A stretch of 6,168 bases of DNA. Origin: Sphingobacteriales bacterium. GTDB lineage: Bacteria > Bacteroidota > Bacteroidia > Chitinophagales > Chitinophagaceae. The notes under the pieces were generated by a model. That model had not been told where the DNA came from. It saw nothing but the letters and a program-made list of their open reading frames with translations, and searched no databases. This document shows positions 1 through 6,168 of this stretch, piece after piece. The stretch spans positions 1 through 6,168 of the forward strand of contig CANHUD010000144.1 in assembly GCA_947463665.1 (NCBI GenBank), given 5' to 3'. Within the stretch, counting starts at the first letter, position 1; each line of letters begins with the position of its first letter. The translations under genes were made by a program, and so were the position numbers.

Positions 1-2828
1 AACCTACCGTTCGCATCGATATTGGTAGCGTCAAAATTATACGGACCTCTCTCTTTTGGATAGTATGCCAGGTCGAAGGTCACCAGCTGGTTCTGTCCGA
101 ACTCCGGTGTCCGCTGCGGAAAGATCTCCTGCTGTGAAACCGCGCGCACCCTTGGGTCCGATAACTCTTCCAGATCTTTCACCGGATTGTTGGTATTCCG
201 TCGTTCCTGCAGGATCGGTTCTATATTGTACCAGGCCAGTTTGGCACGGTTCTTCCCGTACTCCAGATCATCAAACAACTCTGCTTCAGGGAACAATACA
301 TTGCCGTTTCGGTCAGTTGCCCCCCGGGGGGTAGAGGCCAGATTCCAGCTGATCAGGGGAAATCGCAAATCAATGCTGGCCTTCGTTCCTTCAAAATCAT
401 CCAGATATACCAGCCCTGCCTCTCCTCTTCCGATCTGCGGAGAATGTCCCGGACGCAACTGCGCCACTTCACCAAATGCTGTTATACTGGAATTGCCAGT
501 GGGCTTATAATTGGGCAGCTTACTAAGCCATTTGGTTAGTCTTGGCAGTTCACTCTGGTAATTGAGATCAAATCCCATCATGGAATTACGCACCGGATCC
601 TGTCCGTATTCCATTTTGGTAAAGAAGGGGCGCTCACTCAGCCGCACCATCGTACCACCCACGGAAAGTTTTTTATTGACCAGATAATCCCATCGAAGCC
701 CCATATAGGTTCGCTGCTGGATTCCGAACGTGGCGTTGTTTTCGTAATTGACATTGATAGGAAGTCCGGAACGCTTGATCGCTTCATTGATAATGCGGAT
801 GTTCCCGGAAATATAATCAATGGTATAATCAACGTTCTCCTGCAGTGTTTGTCCACCGGCTGTAACCTGCACCGATCCCGGAGGTACATTGAATGCATTC
901 AATGGTATCTCCCCACTGTTCGAACCACTCGTTTTGGCTGTACCTTTGAATATATACCTGTTCAGGTTAGCATAGGTCTGCGCGATGGCCCGTATCGTAT
1001 CATACAACGGATAATACAGATATTTCTGTCGAAGGGCCGGATCAGAAAATGCATATTCCAGATCCCGGCCAAACGGTTCCAGTACCGGGAATATCACCCG
1101 ACTCTGCGGAGATACAACGGTATAGCCTTCCACATAATCAAACACACCATCAGGCTGTGGATCGTTCTGGTTATTGAGCCGGTCAAGATTCAGGAGTGTA
1201 ATAAGCGGAACCCCTGCCTGATCCCCTTCCGGAATGTATCGCTTCTCTCCTCCGCCGGGTTCCTCATAGAGTACGTTGAACTGAAAATCGGTACGGTCCA
1301 GACTTCCATATCCAATCGTGTAAATATTTTTCATCATCAGATCCCACACAGGCAGTGTGGTTCTGGGCGATGTGGCCTTCAGCAGTTTCAGAAACAATAC
1401 TTTTTGAACACCCGACGTAGAATCTACCGGAATATCCTGTGAAAACTCTCCCACCTGATACACTTTTCCATTCAGCGTGTACTGATAGGCTACTCCGAGC
1501 ACCTCATCGGGCTGAAGGGTAATGTTTAGCGATACAAAACCAAGCTGACGGTGAAAGGTATACTGAGTGGAATCCAGTTTCCTGGCGAATGTTTTTTCAA
1601 AATCCTGAACGGCCTGAAGGCCCATACTGTTCAGTTTGTTCACTACCAGCGCGGGATTCCGGCTGCCGGGATCAGAAACGATTCGTCTGTACAGATCATT
1701 CACACCGTTGGCCGGGAAACTACCCCCCAACGGGTTAATGATTGGCGGTTGGAGAAAGGGACTACTCTCCCCCAAATCCATCAGTCCTACCACATCTCTG
1801 GTTTCTGTGGTAGCACCTGTCCGGTTGGTCACCCACACTTCCATGCGCATGATCTGCACCTGCGTATTCAGAATGGGCAGATTCTTCATGGCCGGGTTGA
1901 ACTGATTCCGGAAATACTGACCCACCAGAAAGTGACGGTTCTCATCATAGGAATCTGCCTTCAGGGTGAACTGCTGGCTGTTATCCCCTCCTTTCAAAGC
2001 CAGCGACTGCCGCTGGGAGCGCTGGTTGGCAAAAACCGTCGTAAGCCATAACTTCCCAAACTGCATCTGGGTCTTGACCCCAAACAACTGCTGCGCACCG
2101 GGAATCAGCGTTCCTTTGGAAGCAAAAGAAGTATTACCCACTTCAATCTTTTTGAAGATCGCGTCGGAAGTACCGGTATAATCCAGTTTAAGCTGGTTCT
2201 CAAAATCAAAGTTCGACAGTGTATTGTAACTGATCGGCATCTTCATCAGATCCCCGATGTTGCCCATCACGTTCAGATTGGCATTCATATCGAAATCAAA
2301 CCCACCGTTCCTGCGTGCCCGCTCCGGTAATGTAGGGTTCTTGATGTTCTGCCCCTGATATCCGGCCGTAAGGTTTACTTCGCCCTGCGGGCGAATGTCA
2401 ATCTTCCCGGTCCCGAACATACGGTTAAATAAACGATCCGGCGCACTCAGCTTGGGTTTATAATTTCGCCGGTTCAGCAGCGAAAGCGTATTGGCCCTAC
2501 TCTGAAAATACGCCTGCTCCTGCCGCTTCGACGTAAGATCATAAAACTCCTGAAAACTCAGTCGGCCCGGCTTACGGTAATATCGGTTGCCGATCTTTTC
2601 ATAAATGATGTATCCATTCGTGGCAGGATCGTACACAATCGAATCTTTAATGTTCGATGGATCCTTCAGGTCAAAAGCATTCCTCGAAGGATGCTGAAAC
2701 GCGTCCCCCCGCCGGTCCTGAATGGGAAACCGGAGTGTGTCGGATTCTTTTCGGGTAGTGTCTGCCTGTGCCCATGCAGCAGCCATCGGACAAATCACGA
2801 CCGTTAAAACAAATAAAATACGTAGCAT
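1..2828 (-). CDS. sprA: SprA/Sov, type IX secretion outer-membrane translocon, N-terminal part (runs off left edge)
   Basis: Seen: reading leftward from ATG at 2828 there is one open frame of 942 codons with no stop before the window edge. The protein begins with a Sec signal peptide (hydrophobic residues about 3-18, AxA-type site after Ala20, mature start at Gln21). Family-like blocks follow: DIRPQG (144-149), a Gly/Asn-rich block with MGNIGDLMKMPISYN (188-202), the highly typical YDENRHF (294-300), then QYFRNQFNP and MEVWVTN. Further on are VDYTIDYISGNIRI (about 662-675), LVYLDDFEGTKASIDLR (about 803-819) and ERGPYNFD near residue 930. Known: SprA is the giant beta-barrel of the type IX secretion system, needed for secretion and, in gliders, motility. 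Known members are about 2,400 residues, so roughly 60% lies outside the window. It follows ruvA by 52 bp on the same strand and is probably cotranscribed. In-frame GTG (2837) or TTG (2849) starts would only lengthen the signal peptide. No strong Shine-Dalgarno is visible. Confidence 0.95.
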   Translation of the reverse strand, partial: MLRILFVLTVVICPMAAAWAQADTTRKESDTLRFPIQDRRGDAFQHPSRNAFDLKDPSNIKDSIVYDPATNGYIIYEKIGNRYYRKPGRLSFQEFYDLTSKRQEQAYFQSRANTLSLLNRRNYKPKLSAPDRLFNRMFGTGKIDIRPQGEVNLTAGYQGQNIKNPTLPERARRNGGFDFDMNANLNVMGNIGDLMKMPISYNTLSNFDFENQLKLDYTGTSDAIFKKIEVGNTSFASKGTLIPGAQQLFGVKTQMQFGKLWLTTVFANQRSQRQSLALKGGDNSQQFTLKADSYDENRHFLVGQYFRNQFNPAMKNLPILNTQVQIMRMEVWVTNRTGATTETRDVVGLMDLGESSPFLQPPIINPLGGSFPANGVNDLYRRIVSDPGSRNPALVVNKLNSMGLQAVQDFEKTFARKLDSTQYTFHRQLGFVSLNITLQPDEVLGVAYQYTLNGKVYQVGEFSQDIPVDSTSGVQKVLFLKLLKATSPRTTLPVWDLMMKNIYTIGYGSLDRTDFQFNVLYEEPGGGEKRYIPEGDQAGVPLITLLNLDRLNNQNDPQPDGVFDYVEGYTVVSPQSRVIFPVLEPFGRDLEYAFSDPALRQKYLYYPLYDTIRAIAQTYANLNRYIFKGTAKTSGSNSGEIPLNAFNVPPGSVQVTAGGQTLQENVDYTIDYISGNIRIINEAIKRSGLPINVNYENNATFGIQQRTYMGLRWDYLVNKKLSVGGTMVRLSERPFFTKMEYGQDPVRNSMMGFDLNYQSELPRLTKWLSKLPNYKPTGNSSITAFGEVAQLRPGHSPQIGRGEAGLVYLDDFEGTKASIDLRFPLISWNLASTPRGATDRNGNVLFPEAELFDDLEYGKNRAKLAWYNIEPILQERRNTNNPVKDLEELSDPRVRAVSQQEIFPQRTPEFGQNQLVTFDLAYYPKERGPYNFDATNIDANGR
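320..331. repeat. Perfect C6-G6 palindrome inside sprA
   Basis: Six C residues are followed directly by six G residues, a 12-bp perfect palindrome of two homopolymer runs within the sprA reading frame. On the coding strand it spans the codons for Thr-Pro-Arg-Gly in STPRGATDRNGN (around residue 835). The frame is intact through it here. Runs of this kind can be prone to slippage or sequencing error, but nothing shows that it has a function. Confidence 0.5.
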
Positions 2829-2880
2829 CAAAAGCACACGAATGGACAAAGGAAAGGAAATTGGTTGCGTAGAGTTCTAA

Positions 2881-3465
2881 TCAAATAGATTGCAGTGCTT
2901 TTTTGATGAGTTGTTCCAGATCCAGCCCTTCAGCTGATCCCATTACTTTACGGACGGCTGTTTCTGCCGTTTGGCGAGGTATCCCCAGTGCAGTAAGCGC
3001 CTGCAGCGTATCCTGTTCACGGGAATCCACGGTGAGTGCTGCTCCCATAACCGGTGCAGCTTCCATCTTTCCTAATTTATCCCTCAATTCCAACACAATT
3101 CGCTCTGCCGTTTTCTTGCCAATCCCCTTGATAGATTCCAGTAAACGGGTGTTCGATTGTATTATTGCACGGGTAATTTCTTCCGGCTTTAATGCAGACA
3201 ACATCATCCGCGCAGTAGTAGCCCCTACTCCACTGATTCCGATCAGACGAATGAACAGCTGCTTTTCCTCCATGTCTGCAAAACCAAACAACGTATGGCT
3301 GTCTTCCTTCACCTGCAAATACGTGAAAAGCATGCCTTTTTCCTTTTGCTGGATAGCGCTGTAGGTGTGTAGCGAAATATTGACCTCATACCCAACGCCG
3401 TTGACGTCGATATACACCACCGCAGGTGTCTTATGAGCAAACTGGCCGGTTAGATAGGCGATCAT
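2881..3465 (-). CDS. ruvA: Holliday junction branch migration complex subunit RuvA
   Basis: RuvA binds four-way DNA junctions as a tetramer or octamer and loads the RuvB ATPase motor; with RuvC this resolves recombination intermediates in the cytoplasm. The 194-residue product has the normal family length and opens with the characteristic MIAYLTG. The OB-fold domain (about 1-64) contains VNGVGYEV and the acidic pin pair Glu54-Asp55 in VKEDSHTLFGF, matching Glu55-Asp56 of the E. coli protein. Two helix-hairpin-helix DNA-binding motifs follow: LIGISGVGATTAR (about 74-86) and IKGIGKKTAERIVLELRDKL (about 112-131). After a flexible linker (about 132-150), the C-terminal RuvB-binding three-helix domain contains LTALGIPRQTAETAVRKV. 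The gene is complete, with ATG at 3463-3465 and TGA at 2881-2883. It is transcribed away from fabH and toward sprA, and ruvB and ruvC are not in the window. The start is secure because the N-terminus matches the family directly. Confidence 0.97.
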   Translation of the reverse strand: MIAYLTGQFAHKTPAVVYIDVNGVGYEVNISLHTYSAIQQKEKGMLFTYLQVKEDSHTLFGFADMEEKQLFIRLIGISGVGATTARMMLSALKPEEITRAIIQSNTRLLESIKGIGKKTAERIVLELRDKLGKMEAAPVMGAALTVDSREQDTLQALTALGIPRQTAETAVRKVMGSAEGLDLEQLIKKALQSI

Positions 3466-3582
3466 GATAGGTTGAAAGGTTCAGCAGTAAAAATAACGAC
3501 TTCCTGACGAAAATCAGTCAATATACCATAAAGACATAAGCTTCCGAAACAAAATAGTAAATTCGTGCTCGAAACGTCACGC
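3466..3582. promoter_or_regulatory. Divergent intergenic region, probable promoters for ruvA-sprA and for the fabH operon
   Basis: This 117-bp AT-richer spacer lies between the divergent starts of ruvA and fabH, so both transcription units probably start here. Bacteroidota promoters carry a -7 box TAnnTTTG and a TTG near -33. Toward fabH, TAAATTCG at 3558-3565 matches the -7 box with one mismatch and would leave a leader of about a dozen bases, but no TTG sits at the right distance upstream. Toward ruvA, the minus strand reads TATTTTTA at 3495-3488 (one mismatch), with TTG at 3521-3519, a spacing of 23 bp that is somewhat long. The promoter region is a positional inference; the individual boxes are weak candidates. 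I saw no clear operator or riboswitch. Confidence 0.4.
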
Positions 3583-4575
3583 ATGAGAACGAAAATAACA
3601 GCTGCGATTACCGCCATAGGCGGATATGTCCCCGAAGACAAACTGACCAATGCCGATCTGGAAAAGATCGTTGAAACCAATGATGAATGGATCCAAACCC
3701 GCACAGGTATCAAAGAACGCAGAATCCTTAGAGGCGAAGGACTGGCCACCTCAGACCTCGTGGTACCCGCCGTTCGCGCCGTTTGTGAGAAAAGAGGCAT
3801 TTCCCCGGAAGACATCGATGTGCTGATTGTGGCTACGGTAACGCCCGATATGATGTTCCCTTCTACGGCTAATCTGGCCTGCCATAAACTGGGTGCCAAA
3901 AACGCCTGGGGCTTCGATCTGGCTGCTGCCTGTTCCGGCTTTCTTTTCGCGCTCACCACCGGAGCCTCCCTCATCGAAAGTGGCCGCTATCGCCGCGTTG
4001 TAGTGGTAGGAGCCGATAAAATGACTTCGATTGTAGATTATACCGACCGAACCACCTGTATCCTTTTTGGTGATGGTGCCGGTGCCGTGCTGCTCGAACC
4101 CAATATCGAAGGATATGGAGTGCTCGACAGCATCCTCAAAACTGATGGTAGCGGTGCAAAATACCTGAACCTGAAAGCCGGTGGATCCCTTCGCCCTGCC
4201 TCCCATGAAACGGTTGACAACAAAGAACATTTTGCCTACCAGGAAGGACAGGCTGTCTTCAAGTTCGCTGTAGTAGGCATGGCCGATGCCTCGTATGAAC
4301 TCATGCAGCGAAACAATCTTACAGCCGATGACATCGCCTGGCTGGTACCGCACCAGGCCAACAAACGGATCATCGATGCCACCGCCAACCGGATGGGTCT
4401 CCCGCAGGAAAAAATAATGATGAACATCGAACGATACGGTAACACCACCGCGGCTACCATTCCACTCTGTCTGTGGGATTACCGTAAACAACTAAACAAA
4501 GGAGACAACCTCGTACTGGCCGCCTTCGGTGGTGGTTTTACCTGGGGTGCTACCCTGATCAAATGGGCCATGTAA
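3583..4575 (+). CDS. fabH: Beta-ketoacyl-[acyl-carrier-protein] synthase III (FabH)
   Basis: FabH starts type II fatty-acid synthesis in the cytoplasm by condensing an acyl-CoA primer with malonyl-ACP. The 330-residue protein has the thiolase fold and all three catalytic residues: Cys117 in AAACSGF, His257 in VPHQAN and Asn287 in YGNTTAA. Other family signatures are [15 protein letters not shown] (33-47), [11 protein letters not shown] (162-172) and the C-terminal FGGGFTWG (315-322). I chose ATG at 3583 over the in-frame GTG at 3565 because homologues begin just before the first strand ([14 protein letters not shown]). The six residues added by the GTG (MLETSR) are not family-like, and the GTG overlaps the best candidate -7 box. 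The gene is complete (TAA 4573-4575) and heads a rightward cluster, with the next gene 28 bp downstream and no terminator between. Primer preference (acetyl, propionyl or branched) cannot be read from the sequence; many Bacteroidota make iso-branched fatty acids, so a branched primer is plausible. Confidence 0.96.
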   Translation: MRTKITAAITAIGGYVPEDKLTNADLEKIVETNDEWIQTRTGIKERRILRGEGLATSDLVVPAVRAVCEKRGISPEDIDVLIVATVTPDMMFPSTANLACHKLGAKNAWGFDLAAACSGFLFALTTGASLIESGRYRRVVVVGADKMTSIVDYTDRTTCILFGDGAGAVLLEPNIEGYGVLDSILKTDGSGAKYLNLKAGGSLRPASHETVDNKEHFAYQEGQAVFKFAVVGMADASYELMQRNNLTADDIAWLVPHQANKRIIDATANRMGLPQEKIMMNIERYGNTTAATIPLCLWDYRKQLNKGDNLVLAAFGGGFTWGATLIKWAM

Positions 4576-4603
4576 TCCCTTAACTTCTAACCAACATCTA
4601 TCA

Positions 4604-5830
4604 ATGGCAGATCAATCCTTCCCCATAACAGGCTTCAGCTCACTGGCCATCCACGGTGGTCATGAAAAAGACCCGAACTACGCCCATCTGACCCCTATCT
4701 ATGCTTCCTCTACCTATGTTTTCGATGAAGCAGAACAGGGGATGCGCCGGTTCAGTGGCCAGGAAAAGGGCTATATCTATTCCCGCTGGGGTAACCCCTC
4801 CATGACCGAAGCCGAACAAAAGATTGCCGCCATGGAGGCGTTCGGTCTGAAAAACGAGCAGGGTGAACCGCTGGAACTAAAGGGCATCCTGCATGCTTCC
4901 GGAATGGCTGCCATCTCCACCCTACTGCTCGCCAATCTGAAAACCGGCGATAAGATCCTGACGCATTTTTCGCTCTATGGAGGAACGGAAGAAATTATCC
5001 AGCGATTGCTGCCATCCCTCGGTATCGGCGTAGTGATCGATGATCTGCGCGACCTCAACCGGGCAGAACATCATCTCAAAAACGATCCGTCGATCCGGAT
5101 GCTCTATATCGAAACACCTGCCAATCCTACGATTCAGTGTGTTGATATCGAAGAATTGACCTCACTTGGCAAACAATACGGTAAGATCATTGCCTGCGAT
5201 AACACATTCGCAACGCCCTATCTTCAGCAGCCGTTTCGGTTCGGAGTTGATTTCGTCATTCATAGTACCACTAAATTCCTTAATGGACACGGAACGGCAA
5301 TTGGTGGCATCCTGATCGGACGAGACCTGCCCTTCATGAATACGCATGCAACTAAAATCCACCGTCTGCTGGGTGGAAACTCCAATGCGTTCGATGCCTT
5401 TTTACTGATCAACGGCATGAAAACCCTGGAAGTGCGGATGGAACGCCATTGTGAAAATGCCCGAAAAGTAGCGGAATACCTGAGTACGCATCCTGCTGTT
5501 GCCAAGGTCAATTACAACGGCCTGCCCTCCCACCCCGATTATGCCATCGCCCTTAAACAAATGCGGCACCCGGGCGCCATGCTCAGTTTTGAACATAAAA
5601 ATGGACTTTCCGGAGGCACACAGTTCATGAATAAACTGAAACTTTGCACCCGTACTGTATCTCTCGGCACCTGCGATACGTTGTTATCTCACCCCGCCTC
5701 CATGACGCATTACGGAGTAAAAGCAGAGGACCGTCTGAAATACGGCATCACCGATGGACTGATCCGTATGAGTGTAGGCATGGAAAATATTGAAGACATC
5801 CTGAATGATTTTGATCAGGCACTATCCTGA
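4604..5830 (+). CDS. Cys/Met-metabolism PLP-dependent enzyme (cystathionine gamma-synthase / gamma-lyase / O-acylhomoserine sulfhydrylase type)
   Basis: This is a 408-residue fold-type I PLP enzyme of the trans-sulfuration family, cytoplasmic and probably tetrameric. Visible residues: Tyr59 and Arg61 in YSRWGNPS (bind the neighbouring subunit's PLP phosphate), ASGMAAIS (98-105), Tyr125 in SLYGGT (stacks on the PLP ring), Asp199 in CDNTFATPYLQQP (pyridine nitrogen), Lys224 in HSTTKFLNGHG (Schiff base), the LSHPASMTH block (361-369), and Arg388 in RMSVGMENIEDIL (substrate carboxylate). All core catalytic positions are present. The exact reaction is unclear. LYGGT lacks the active-site Cys of typical methionine gamma-lyases (LYGCT). 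GHGTAIGG resembles sulfhydrylases, while the C-terminus and total length resemble cystathionine gamma-synthase/lyase. About 12 extra residues (around 82-94) precede ASGM. The ATG at 4604 follows fabH by 28 bp without a Shine-Dalgarno, and the next gene starts 9 bp after the TGA, so an operon is likely. Family is near certain; substrate is not. Confidence 0.9.
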   Translation: MADQSFPITGFSSLAIHGGHEKDPNYAHLTPIYASSTYVFDEAEQGMRRFSGQEKGYIYSRWGNPSMTEAEQKIAAMEAFGLKNEQGEPLELKGILHASGMAAISTLLLANLKTGDKILTHFSLYGGTEEIIQRLLPSLGIGVVIDDLRDLNRAEHHLKNDPSIRMLYIETPANPTIQCVDIEELTSLGKQYGKIIACDNTFATPYLQQPFRFGVDFVIHSTTKFLNGHGTAIGGILIGRDLPFMNTHATKIHRLLGGNSNAFDAFLLINGMKTLEVRMERHCENARKVAEYLSTHPAVAKVNYNGLPSHPDYAIALKQMRHPGAMLSFEHKNGLSGGTQFMNKLKLCTRTVSLGTCDTLLSHPASMTHYGVKAEDRLKYGITDGLIRMSVGMENIEDILNDFDQALS

Positions 5831-5839
5831 TCGGATACT

Positions 5840-6168
5840 ATGACACCCCAACTTTTTTTCTGGTTTCGTCTGGCCGTTTTTGCCTATTTCGGATACCAGT
5901 TGTTCAGCATGGGACGAACGATGAAAAAAAGAGGATACATCGTTCCACGCGAAAGAAAAGAATGGACAGCCCTATTCAGTGATGTGCTGTTCATCGGCCT
6001 CTCCATCTTTTTGTTGTTCATCATCCGAAACAACTACGAAAAACCGATGGACGCGGTCATGGCCTTTAAGGACCAGTCGCTACCTGAAATTGAATACCGG
6101 GATGCCCGCACCAACAACATTACTACACAAACCCAACAGGGTACTATCATCCTCAATATCTGGGCCAC
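5840..6168 (+). CDS. Membrane-anchored TlpA/ResA-like thioredoxin-fold protein, N-terminal part (runs off right edge)
   Basis: Seen: an open frame from ATG at 5840 continues to the window end, giving 109 complete codons plus two bases. Two hydrophobic segments (about 5-23 and 46-62) flank a short basic stretch rich in Lys and Arg (26-40), predicting two transmembrane helices. The following segment reads LPEIEYRDARTNN, then GTIILNIWA, with the last partial codon (AC) necessarily Thr. Known: TlpA/ResA/redoxin domains carry a strand of the form VILNFWATWCxxC, with the CxxC dithiol immediately after WAT. Inference: the gene encodes a membrane-tethered thiol-disulfide oxidoreductase whose CxxC would lie a few codons past the edge. 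With two helices and a short basic loop, both ends would lie on the same side; periplasmic is expected for this family. It starts 9 bp after the upstream stop, so it is probably cotranscribed. The catalytic motif is not visible, so the call rests on the pre-motif strand and architecture. Confidence 0.7.
   Translation, partial: MTPQLFFWFRLAVFAYFGYQLFSMGRTMKKRGYIVPRERKEWTALFSDVLFIGLSIFLLFIIRNNYEKPMDAVMAFKDQSLPEIEYRDARTNNITTQTQQGTIILNIWA

Noticed and set aside
849..2181. Several plus-strand open frames (849-1442, 1551-2051, 1636-1905, 1966-2181), with more at 56-510.
   Set aside because: All lie antisense to sprA, whose minus-strand frame is uninterrupted and carries family motifs. The plus-strand translations look like no known protein and are rich in residues expected from antisense reading.
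2829..2880. A possible separate promoter or terminator between ruvA and sprA.
   Set aside because: On the coding strand there is no good TAnnTTTG box (TTCCTTTG is the nearest) and no hairpin with a T-run, so read-through from ruvA is the simpler view.
2903..3364. A 153-residue plus-strand open frame opposite ruvA.
   Set aside because: It is antisense to a complete, motif-bearing ruvA; its Ser/Ile-rich translation is typical of a shadow frame.
3504..3517. A small inverted repeat (CTGA, six bases, TCAG) in the divergent spacer, considered as an operator or terminator.
   Set aside because: The four-base arms are too short to exceed chance in an AT-rich spacer, and no T-run follows.
3462..3974. 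A 170-residue minus-strand open frame spanning the fabH 5' end and the intergenic region.
   Set aside because: It overlaps fabH and fills the whole divergent spacer up to the ruvA start. It has no family resemblance and would displace the promoter region.
3751..4491. A 246-residue minus-strand open frame opposite fabH.
   Set aside because: It is the antisense shadow of fabH, which has all catalytic residues and the expected length. The antisense product has no recognisable motif.
5162..5596. Minus-strand open frames opposite the PLP enzyme gene.
   Set aside because: They are short, overlap each other and lie antisense to the conserved PLP-lysine and downstream region of the real gene.

Overview
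The window looks like ordinary core chromosome from a Bacteroidota bacterium. The best taxonomic evidence is the large minus-strand gene at the left edge, a clear SprA/Sov (type IX secretion translocon), a family essentially confined to that phylum. Supporting signs are start codons without convincing Shine-Dalgarno sequences, signal-peptide cleavage just before a Gln, and roughly balanced base composition. Genus cannot be read from the sequence; a Chitinophagaceae-like lineage is only a guess.

There are two divergent gene groups around a 117-bp spacer (3466-3582). Leftward, ruvA (2881-3465) is followed after 52 bp by sprA (1-2828). The window holds the first 942 residues of SprA, including the signal peptide, and the gene runs off the left edge. 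Rightward, fabH (3583-4575) is followed after 28 bp by a PLP-dependent trans-sulfuration-type enzyme (4604-5830). After a further 9 bp comes the 5' part of a membrane-anchored protein that appears to enter a TlpA/ResA-like thioredoxin fold exactly where the window stops (5840-6168).

The leftward pair joins Holliday-junction processing (RuvA) to protein export (SprA), so it looks like conserved neighbourhood rather than a shared pathway. The rightward genes are packed like an operon: fatty-acid initiation, sulfur amino-acid or 2-oxoacid metabolism, and probably envelope thiol-disulfide chemistry. A metabolic link is possible, since a gamma-lyase would yield 2-oxobutyrate, a source of a propionyl primer that FabH could use, but that is inference.

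I saw no RNA genes, mobile elements, CRISPR arrays, attachment sites or convincing terminators, and no broken genes. I did not find a previously undescribed system. The points most worth a second look are an insertion and mixed subfamily motifs in the PLP enzyme, and the identity of the truncated gene on the right edge.
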